Part shown: piece by piece, positions 14,468-20,239 of the stretch
Position numbering within the stretch: position 1 is the stretch's first letter
Layout of the letters: the number at the start of each line of letters is the position of its first letter
From: Methylophilaceae bacterium
GTDB lineage: Bacteria; Pseudomonadota; Gammaproteobacteria; Burkholderiales; Methylophilaceae
Assembly: GCA_025362115.1 (NCBI GenBank)
Contig: JANYIK010000010.1
Coordinates: 1-20,239 of the forward strand
DNA: 20,239 nucleotides
Direction: 5' to 3'
Position numbers and translations under genes: made by a program
Notes under the pieces: model-generated
What the model was told of the DNA's origin: nothing
What the model saw: the letters and a program-made list of their open reading frames with translations, nothing else
Database searches by the model: none

Positions 14468-14707
14468 GATGGTTTTCAAATTGGCCAGACCCACTTCAAA
14501 ATCATTGCCCACCATTTTGTCGCAGTCAATCATCACACTCATCACCTTCCCCATGAATCTGTTGGGGCCAAACATCGCCCAGGTGACCTTGGTAGAGCTG
14601 CCTTGAGGCTCCATGGTGAATTCAGCGGTGTTGTGGCCTTCAAATGGTTTCAGGAAATCAAGTTTCAGCACTACTTTGGAAGAAGGTACAGATTCGATGA
14701 TCTTCAT
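14453..14707 (-). pseudogene. SRPBCC-family (START-like) protein, C-terminal half only
   Basis: An 84-codon frame whose product looks like the second half of an SRPBCC/polyketide-cyclase-like protein: IIESVPSSKVVLKLDFLKPF, HNTAEFTMEPQGSSTKVTWAM, and FMGKVMSVMIDCDKMVGNDFEVGL. Family members usually have another 80-100 residues in front (a signal anchor plus the first strands and helices of the cup-shaped fold), which are absent here. The ATG at 14707 overlaps the stop of the Ada-like fragment (ATGA), so it might still be translated by coupling, but half of the fold is missing. It overlaps the phrB 3' end by 15 bp on the opposite strand. I read it as the 3' remnant left by a deletion; a genuine short protein is possible. 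Confidence 0.65.
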
Positions 14708-14784
14708 TCAGCCGCCTGCTCGATCAAGCGGCAAGCTTCCGCTACTTTGGCTGAGTGTCGTTCAGTCTTGGTTACGAATTTCAT
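14704..14784 (-). pseudogene. 5' remnant of an Ada-like regulator/methyltransferase gene
   Basis: A 26-codon frame with a strong ribosome binding site (GAGGA six bases before the ATG at 14784). Its product includes HSAKVAEACRLIEQAAE, which resembles the beginning of the AraC-type DNA-binding domain of Ada-family proteins (the V..ACRLIE phrase preceding the helix-turn-helix). The frame ends abruptly where the domain should continue, exactly at the start of the SRPBCC fragment. The neighbours alkA and phrB make a former ada gene plausible, since Ada controls alkA in many bacteria. The resemblance is from memory over a short stretch, so identity is tentative. It has the layout of a leader peptide as well. 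Confidence 0.5.
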
Positions 14785-14914
14785 GTCGAGTCCTCGGAAT
14801 TCTTAAAGCGACCCAAACTTTAGCAGTCACTCAACGATGGCACACTCCGAATCTTGCTTTTGAATTCAGCTTGAATCAGTTAGTATCCTCTGCAACCTAA
14901 ACTGCGCCTGCATT

Positions 14915-15484
14915 ATGCTAAAAATCTACCTCGCTTCCCGCTCGCCGCGCCGTGGTGAATTGCTGCAACAGATCGGCGTGAGTTTCGAAGTTCTGCCTTC
15001 TGATATTGATGAAAGCGTACCCCCCAATGAGTCTCCTGAAGCCTATGTGCAACGCTTGGCGCGGGAGAAGGCCGAGGCCTGCGTCAAGATAATCGCCATC
15101 AACAATTTACCCGTACTGCCCGTGTTGGCGGCTGACACCACAGTGTGCGTTAATGGCAACATCCTCGGCAAACCAGAAGATGATAATGACGCAGCGGCCA
15201 TGCTACGCGCCATGTCAGGTGGCTGGCATGAGGTACATACTGGAATTGCACTGGCACACGAAGACAAAATCAAGGTGCTTTTGTCTACAACGCGCGTACA
15301 AATGGCAACCTTGAGCGAGATAGAGATTGCCGCTTATGTGGCCTCCGGCGAGCATAAAGATAAGGCCGGGGCCTACGCCATTCAAGGCCTAGCTGGCGCT
15401 TTTATCAGCCGTATCGAGGGTAGCTATTCCGGCGTGATGGGCTTACCTTTATTTGAGACCGCACATCTATTAAAAAAACTGTGA
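14915..15484 (+). CDS. maf: Maf family nucleoside triphosphate pyrophosphatase (YhdE-like)
   Basis: Hydrolyses non-canonical or surplus nucleoside triphosphates to the monophosphate and pyrophosphate; the YhdE subgroup acts on dTTP/UTP. The 189-residue product begins with the family signature LASRSPRRGELLQQIG (residues 6-21) and has VLAADTTVCVNGNILGKPED (Asp74 as the likely base), the MLRAMSGGWHEVHTG segment and KAGAYAIQGLAGAFISRIEGSYSGVMGLP. ATG at 14915. The 130-bp spacer upstream separates it from the divergent Ada-like remnant and must hold its promoter, but I see no strong match. Maf next to rng is a frequent proteobacterial arrangement, as here, though the repeat element separates them. 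Confidence 0.95.
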   Translation: MLKIYLASRSPRRGELLQQIGVSFEVLPSDIDESVPPNESPEAYVQRLAREKAEACVKIIAINNLPVLPVLAADTTVCVNGNILGKPEDDNDAAAMLRAMSGGWHEVHTGIALAHEDKIKVLLSTTRVQMATLSEIEIAAYVASGEHKDKAGAYAIQGLAGAFISRIEGSYSGVMGLPLFETAHLLKKL

Positions 15485-15487
15485 GCC

Positions 15488-15611
15488 TCTCGCTTCACAA
15501 GCGAAACGAGAACAAGGCGGCAACGATGAGGCGAGGAAGACAGTACAATTGGGTACGGCAACGAGCCGAAGAGGAAGTCAACGCAGTTATCGTGAAGATT
15601 GTGAAGCGAGA
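15488..15611. repeat. Intergenic palindromic element between maf and rng (copy 2)
   Basis: It starts three bases after the maf stop and ends at the base before the rng ATG. The outer arms TCTCGCTTCACAA (15488-15500) and TTGTGAAGCGAGA (15599-15611) are an exact 13-bp inverted repeat. The centre holds GAAGACAGTAC (15536-15546) and GTACGGCAA (15553-15561), shared with the element at 7661-7804, whereas the outer arms are unrelated to that copy. The right arm contains GAAG and GCGAGA, the only ribosome-binding candidates for rng. A read-through frame from 15549 has no family character and is not a gene. Confidence 0.75.
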
Positions 15612-17060
15612 ATGACACAAGAAATCTTAATTAATGTGACACCTCAGGAGACACGGGTCGCCATCGTCGAAGAGGCCGCGGTACAAGAACTGCACATCGA
15701 GCGCAGCAATCATTCCGGGCTGGTGTCCAACATTTACAAAGGCACTGTGTGTCGTGTGTTGCCGGGCATGCAATCGGCATTTGTGGAAATAGGTTTAAAC
15801 CGCGCGGCGTTTCTGCACATCGCCGACATCTTGGAGCACGGCGAGCCGCACGAGAAACCTATACAAGAGTTGTTGCGTGAAGGTCAATCGCTCATCGTAC
15901 AAGTCATCAAAGACCCCATCGGCAGTAAAGGTGCACGACTCACCACGCAAATCAGCATCGCCGGACGGTTTTTAGTGTATCTGCCAGAGCAAACACATAT
16001 CGGTGTTTCGCAACGCATTGCCGATGAAACCGAACGCGAGGCGCTACGTGCCAGGCTGTCGGGCTTATTACCAGAAGGTTTTAGCGGTGGATTTATCATC
16101 CGCACCTTGGCCGAAGCGGCCACCGATGAGGAATTAAAAGCCGACGTTGATTACCTCAACAAAGCTTGGCAAAACGTGGTCAAGGATGGCGAATCCGCGG
16201 AATCCAAAACCCTGATACACCAAGATCTGAGCTTGCCTATGCGCGCACTGCGCGACTATGTGAATGATGAAATCACCAGCATTTTGGTGGATTCACGTGA
16301 GACTTTTCAAAAAATGCAGGAATTCGCCACGCGCTACGCCAGCGGCACATTAGCCAAGCTGCAACACTACGCTGGCGAGCGCCCGCTGTTTGATTTGCGT
16401 GGCGTAGAAACCGAGATAGAAAAGGCCTTGTCGCGCAAGGTAGAGCTGAAATCCGGCGGCTATTTGATCTTCGACCAAACCGAGGCGCTCACCACTGTGG
16501 ATGTCAACACCGGCGGCTTTGTGGGCGGGCGCACTCTGGCCGACACCATCTTCAAAACCAATCTGGAAGCCGCACACAGCATCGCGCGCCAGCTCCGTCT
16601 ACGCAACTTGGGCGGTATCATCATCATAGACTTCATAGATATGGATGACGAAGCGCATCAAGCTGCGGTGCTGGAGGAGTTGCACAAAGCCGTGGGGCGA
16701 GACCGCGTCCGCACCAACATCCATGGCTTTTCAGATTTAGGCTTGGTGGAAATGACACGCAAACGCACCAGAGAGAGCCTGGCGCACATTCTGTGCGAGC
16801 CTTGCCCCTGCTGCACCGGACGTGGCGAGCTGAAAACCGCGCAGACTGTGTGCTACGAAATCTTGCGTGAACTACTGCGTGAAGCCCGCCAATTCAACAC
16901 TCGGGAATATCGTGTACTAGCTTCGCAGAAAGTAATAGATTTATTTCTGGACGAAGAATCGCAAGCGCTGGCGATGTTGACCGACTTTATCGGCAAGCCC
17001 GTGTCGTTGCAGGTGGAAAGCACTTATGGACAAGAGACGTTTGATATTGTCCTAATGTAG
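15612..17060 (+). CDS. rng: Ribonuclease G
   Basis: Single-strand-specific endoribonuclease of the RNase E/G family, involved in 16S rRNA 5' maturation and mRNA turnover. The 482-residue product is the length of E. coli RNase G (489) and lacks the long C-terminal scaffold of RNase E. Seen: S1 domain with SNIYKGTVCRVLPGMQSAFV from residue 40, catalytic Asp297 in TTVDVNTGG and Asp340 in IIIIDFIDM (same 43-residue spacing as in RNase E), and the zinc-link cysteines Cys398 and Cys401 in CEPCPCC. The ATG at 15612 gives the family start MTQEILINVTPQETRVAI; the longer frame from 15549 only translates the repeat. Its ribosome binding site lies in the right arm of that repeat. Confidence 0.97.
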   Translation: MTQEILINVTPQETRVAIVEEAAVQELHIERSNHSGLVSNIYKGTVCRVLPGMQSAFVEIGLNRAAFLHIADILEHGEPHEKPIQELLREGQSLIVQVIKDPIGSKGARLTTQISIAGRFLVYLPEQTHIGVSQRIADETEREALRARLSGLLPEGFSGGFIIRTLAEAATDEELKADVDYLNKAWQNVVKDGESAESKTLIHQDLSLPMRALRDYVNDEITSILVDSRETFQKMQEFATRYASGTLAKLQHYAGERPLFDLRGVETEIEKALSRKVELKSGGYLIFDQTEALTTVDVNTGGFVGGRTLADTIFKTNLEAAHSIARQLRLRNLGGIIIIDFIDMDDEAHQAAVLEELHKAVGRDRVRTNIHGFSDLGLVEMTRKRTRESLAHILCEPCPCCTGRGELKTAQTVCYEILRELLREARQFNTREYRVLASQKVIDLFLDEESQALAMLTDFIGKPVSLQVESTYGQETFDIVLM

Positions 17061-17071
17061 CAATTTAGGCT

Positions 17072-17098
17072 TTGACGTGGCGCTCTTACGTCTATTAC
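17072..17098 (+). promoter_or_regulatory. Weak candidate promoter for the permease-kinase gene
   Basis: TTGACG (17072-17077, five of six positions) and TATTAC (17093-17098, four of six) are separated by 15 bases, which is shorter than the optimum. They lie in the 106-bp gap between rng and the permease-kinase, about 60 bases before its ATG. No clear terminator hairpin with a T-run follows rng on the plus strand. Sequence match only. Confidence 0.3.
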
Positions 17099-17166
17099 AC
17101 TGCATCAAAAGAGCAAAAAAATCCTGAAATAATCTACGTTTAACTGATTGCGATTCAGGAGTCCCC

Positions 17167-20100
17167 ATGCCAGAAATGGAACAAGCAACGCTCGCCTCTC
17201 CACACCGCCGTAGCCTGGGCTGGTTTAGCACATCCGCGTTGGCCATGGGCGGCAGCAATCAGAGCATCTTCATTCTTGCCGCCCTATTCATCGGGCAAGG
17301 CGACATCCCCGGCCAAGGCAGTGCAGCTATCCTATTATTGATCTTAGGTGTGCTGCTTGGCTGTGCCGCCGTGCCGGGCTGGATTGAATTGCTCCTTATG
17401 TACCCCAACCGCGTGGGCGGTATCGCTGCCACTTGTGCCGAAGCTTTCCGCCCTTACAATCCAGTGCTGGCCAACCTGGCTGGCGTTTGTTACTGGTGGG
17501 GCTGGGTGCCGACTGCTGGCTTGTGTTCATTGCTCGCCGCTACAGCAATTCACGACTGGTACTATCCGCAATTATCGGTAATGCCTGTTGCGATGGGCTT
17601 CGTGCTGCTATTCACCGCCATCAACCTGCTGGGGGTAACGTGGGCGGCGAGGCTCGCCATGCCAATGGCCACTCTTGCCGCATTGCTGGCCTTTATCTCC
17701 GGCTTAAGCCCCGTAATCGCTGGCGCTGTAGATTGGCACCAAGCTACCAATTTGCACCTGACCACCCCGTTTGCCGGATGGTTCGGCAGCATGACCAGCA
17801 TCATGGCAGGGTTATTTTTGATTGGCTTCGTCGCGCCTGCCTTTGAGACCGCCGCTTGCCATGTGGGCGAAATGGTCAATCCCAAACAAAGCCTACCCCG
17901 CACCATGTGGGTCAGTGCTGGGATGGCTTGCCTGTTTTTTATTCCACTACCACTCATTTGGCTGGGCGTCTTGGGACCTGAGGCGTTGAGCAAAGACCTA
18001 GCACAAGTCTTAGGCCCCACCTTCGCACCATTATTTGGCAACGCCGCCAAAGCTGTGGCCGTATGGTTCATGCTGCTCAATCTGTTTCTATGCAGCTTGC
18101 AACCGCTATGTGGTGCACCCAGAACATTGTCGCAAATTGCTGAGGACGGCCTGATCCCCCGCATTTTTTCACGGCGCTCTGCACACACCGATGTGCCGTG
18201 GTTCGCCACACTATTCACCGCAACATTCGCGCTTTTCTTTCTCTACTTGGGCGACCCGATTTGGCTGATCGCCGCCACCAATTTCACCTACGTGTTCGGC
18301 GGGTTGGTGCTGCCCTCCGTTGCGGTGTGGTTGCTACGCCGCGATGCCCCAGAAGCACCACGACTATATCGTGCGCCGCGCGGCACGATTATGCTGGGCT
18401 TGATCGCAGCCGGTATATGGGCAACCACTGCCTTGCTGGGTTTTCAACAATTTGGGCTGACGACGGTAATCGTGGGCCTAGTGTTTGCGTATTCAGGCGC
18501 TGTTTTATACGTATGGCGACAAGTTTCCGACAAGCGTCGCGCCGGATTGCCGCTGAATTTTCGCAGCCTGCACGTCAAACTAAGTGGTGCCATGCTGCTG
18601 GTATTGTTGCTGGATGGCATCGGTTATTACTTGGCTGTCCGCAACCTGCCCCAAACTAGCAGTGCGCTACTGAGTGCACTGGAAGACATTTTTGTGGCCG
18701 TCGCCATACTCTCAGTAGCAGTAGGGTTGGTATTACCGGGGATGATTGCACATTCTGCACGAGCGGTTTCCTTATCGGCACAGCGCTTGGCTGACGGCAC
18801 ACTCAAAGAATTCTCCAATGCCATGCTAGCACTGGGACGTGGCGACCTTGCCGCCGCACAAGTCTCGGTAAACATCAAGATGATCGCCACACACTCGCAC
18901 GATGAATTGGGCGAAATGACCGAGAGTTTTAACCGCCTGCAAACCGAAATCGCTAGAGCCGCCATTGGTCTAGCTGCGGCGCGTGATGGCCTGAGCGCAG
19001 CCAGAGATACCTTGGTGGCAGCCAAAAACTCGGCTGAATCGGCCAACGCGGCAAAATCCATGTTTCTCGCCAACATGAGCCACGAAATTCGCACCCCCAT
19101 GAACGGCATCGTGGGGTTCAACGATCTGCTGCTGGACTCAGGATTGACAGAAAAACAGCAATATCTCGCCAACATGGCGCACAAATCAGTACAAGCTTTG
19201 CTTAAAATCATCAATGAAATACTGGATTTCTCTAAAATAGAGGCAGGGAAAATCACGCTAGAACAGAGCAGTTTTAATCTGGCCGAAATGATATTCGACA
19301 CCACCAGCTTGATGACTCCTCAGGCCGAATCGAAAAATCTTAAGCTTATCGCCACCCAGCAATCTCACATTCCCAACCATCTCGAAGGTGACGGCAGCAG
19401 AATTCGGCAGATTTTATTGAATCTCATCAGCAACGCTATCAAGTTCACCGCGCAAGGCAGCATACACTTGCGCGTTGAGCGTCTGGACGACCCGCCAAGA
19501 GAAGACAAGACAACACTTCGATTCACCATCAGCGATGAGGGAATCGGTGTCTCGCCAGAAAATCTATCGCGATTATTTCAACCTTTCGCCCAAGCCGACA
19601 GCTCTATCACCAAACAGTATGGCGGCACCGGCCTAGGGTTGGTCATCTCCAAACGCCTAGTCGAATTGATGGGCGGGGAAATCGGTGTAGAGAGTACGCC
19701 GAATGTCGGCTCGACCTTCTGGTTCAGCTTGCCTATCGATATTTCTCCAGAGATTACAGATGGCATTACCGATGAGATTAGCGATAAGAACAACGGTGAG
19801 CAAGAAAGCGGGTCCGCCACTTTTCAGTTCAATGGGCAAATGCTGTTAGTAGAAGATAATCCGGTGAACCAAATTGTCACGATAGAAATGCTAAGGAAGA
19901 TGGGAATTCAAGCTGATCTGGCAGAAAATGGCGCACTCGCCGTGCAAGCGGTTGCCAATAAGCAATATGATGTCATTCTGATGGACTGCCAAATGCCAGT
20001 GATGGATGGCTATTCCGCCACCAGAGCCATACGTGACATGCATCCCCACGGCAAAAAAGTCCACATCATCGCGCTCACCGCCAATGCTATATCCGGCGAC

Positions 20101-20199
20101 AAAGAGAAATGTCTAGCGGTCGGGATGAACGACTATCTATCAAAACCTGCCAGCGTCAAAGACTTACAGCAAGCGCTGGAACGCTGGCAAAAACACTAA
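17167..20199 (+). CDS. APC-type amino acid permease fused to hybrid sensor histidine kinase/response regulator
   Basis: A 1010-residue protein with a transporter as its sensory part. Residues about 15-455 are a permease of the APC (amino acid-polyamine-organocation) type with roughly twelve membrane helices, including GWIELLLMYPNRVGGIAATC and a later FETAACHVGEMVNPKQSLPR segment. Two more helices follow (about 472-492 and 508-528), then a HAMP-like linker (LADGTLKEF, GRGDL, SHDELGEM with Asp579), a coiled coil, a HisKA domain with MSHEIRTPMNG (His639), an ATPase domain (Asn756 in LLNLISNAIKF; DEGIGV; YGGTGLGL) and a receiver with Glu896/Asp897, phosphoacceptor Asp940 in LMDCQMPVMDG and Lys993. 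All catalytic residues are present. The start follows AGGAG five bases upstream. It probably senses or transports an amino acid-like solute and signals by phosphorelay; no partner phosphotransfer protein or output regulator is in the window. Pseudomonas CbrA is a parallel, but with an SLC5 transporter. Confidence 0.92.
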   Translation: MPEMEQATLASPHRRSLGWFSTSALAMGGSNQSIFILAALFIGQGDIPGQGSAAILLLILGVLLGCAAVPGWIELLLMYPNRVGGIAATCAEAFRPYNPVLANLAGVCYWWGWVPTAGLCSLLAATAIHDWYYPQLSVMPVAMGFVLLFTAINLLGVTWAARLAMPMATLAALLAFISGLSPVIAGAVDWHQATNLHLTTPFAGWFGSMTSIMAGLFLIGFVAPAFETAACHVGEMVNPKQSLPRTMWVSAGMACLFFIPLPLIWLGVLGPEALSKDLAQVLGPTFAPLFGNAAKAVAVWFMLLNLFLCSLQPLCGAPRTLSQIAEDGLIPRIFSRRSAHTDVPWFATLFTATFALFFLYLGDPIWLIAATNFTYVFGGLVLPSVAVWLLRRDAPEAPRLYRAPRGTIMLGLIAAGIWATTALLGFQQFGLTTVIVGLVFAYSGAVLYVWRQVSDKRRAGLPLNFRSLHVKLSGAMLLVLLLDGIGYYLAVRNLPQTSSALLSALEDIFVAVAILSVAVGLVLPGMIAHSARAVSLSAQRLADGTLKEFSNAMLALGRGDLAAAQVSVNIKMIATHSHDELGEMTESFNRLQTEIARAAIGLAAARDGLSAARDTLVAAKNSAESANAAKSMFLANMSHEIRTPMNGIVGFNDLLLDSGLTEKQQYLANMAHKSVQALLKIINEILDFSKIEAGKITLEQSSFNLAEMIFDTTSLMTPQAESKNLKLIATQQSHIPNHLEGDGSRIRQILLNLISNAIKFTAQGSIHLRVERLDDPPREDKTTLRFTISDEGIGVSPENLSRLFQPFAQADSSITKQYGGTGLGLVISKRLVELMGGEIGVESTPNVGSTFWFSLPIDISPEITDGITDEISDKNNGEQESGSATFQFNGQMLLVEDNPVNQIVTIEMLRKMGIQADLAENGALAVQAVANKQYDVILMDCQMPVMDGYSATRAIRDMHPHGKKVHIIALTANAISGDKEKCLAVGMNDYLSKPASVKDLQQALERWQKH

Positions 20200-20239
20200 A
20201 ACGGTTTGACCACTACTAGAATTACTACCGCAAACAGCA

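Noticed and set aside
14613..14900. 95-codon plus-strand frame between phrB and maf
   Set aside because: It is antisense to the SRPBCC and Ada-like remnants, with no ribosome binding site or recognisable product.
15549..15611. N-terminal extension of RNase G by 21 codons
   Set aside because: It translates only the palindromic repeat; the family start is the ATG at 15612.
17061..17120. Possible rho-independent terminator after rng (GCTCTT/AAGAGC arms followed by an A-run)
   Set aside because: The arms are far apart and an A-run rather than a T-run follows on the plus strand; on the minus strand there is no gene ending here that would use it.
17562..18218. 218-codon minus-strand frame inside the permease-kinase gene
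   Set aside because: It overlaps the membrane part of a clear gene; its product lacks recognisable motifs and is explained as an antisense shadow.

Overview
The window reads as a chromosomal stretch of a betaproteobacterium, most likely of the Nitrosomonadales/Gallionellaceae type. This rests on gene order and protein character: an exbB-exbD-msbA-lpxK-Trm112-kdsB envelope operon, a recO-pdxJ-acpS cluster and a maf-rng pair. I could not run a database search, so the lineage is an inference. There are no rRNA or tRNA genes, CRISPR arrays, insertion sequences or phage genes.

Layout. (1) 1-1495, minus strand: the N-terminal part of a large cadherin/Ig-like repeat adhesin that runs off the left edge, then an unrecognised exported protein. 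(2) 1573-8411, minus strand, read right to left: exbB, exbD, msbA, lpxK, a 59-aa Trm112-like protein, kdsB and zwf. This is a tightly packed operon for the outer membrane (a proton-driven motor, lipid A flipping, lipid A 4'-kinase, CMP-Kdo synthesis) that ends in an unusual glucose-6-phosphate dehydrogenase carrying a C-terminal cyclic-nucleotide-binding domain. (3) 8482-10495, plus strand: recO, pdxJ, acpS. (4) 10532-12409, plus strand: a DUF1348 NTF2-like protein that appears to start at an ATA codon, a DUF1456/YehS-like protein, and a TonB-like anchored protein. (5) 12421-14784: DNA repair genes alkA and phrB, followed on the minus strand by what looks like a deletion scar joining the first 26 codons of an Ada-like gene to the 3' half of an SRPBCC-family gene. 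(6) 14915-17060, plus strand: maf and rng, separated by a repeat element. (7) 17167-20199, plus strand: a 1010-aa fusion of an APC-type permease with a hybrid histidine kinase and receiver domain.

The strongest unusual signals are: the permease-kinase fusion; the G6PD-cNMP fusion; the ATA start codon behind a perfect Shine-Dalgarno sequence; and two intergenic elements (exbB/exbD and maf/rng) that share a short core but carry different, self-complementary outer arms, in both cases with one arm placed at the ribosome binding site of the downstream gene. Other points are a nested palindromic repeat before pdxJ, a 36-nt pure pyrimidine tract before acpS, a hairpin that would mask the YehS-like ribosome binding site, and the ada/SRPBCC junction. 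No stretch above about 300 bases lacks a gene; the longest gaps are short leaders or the repeat elements.
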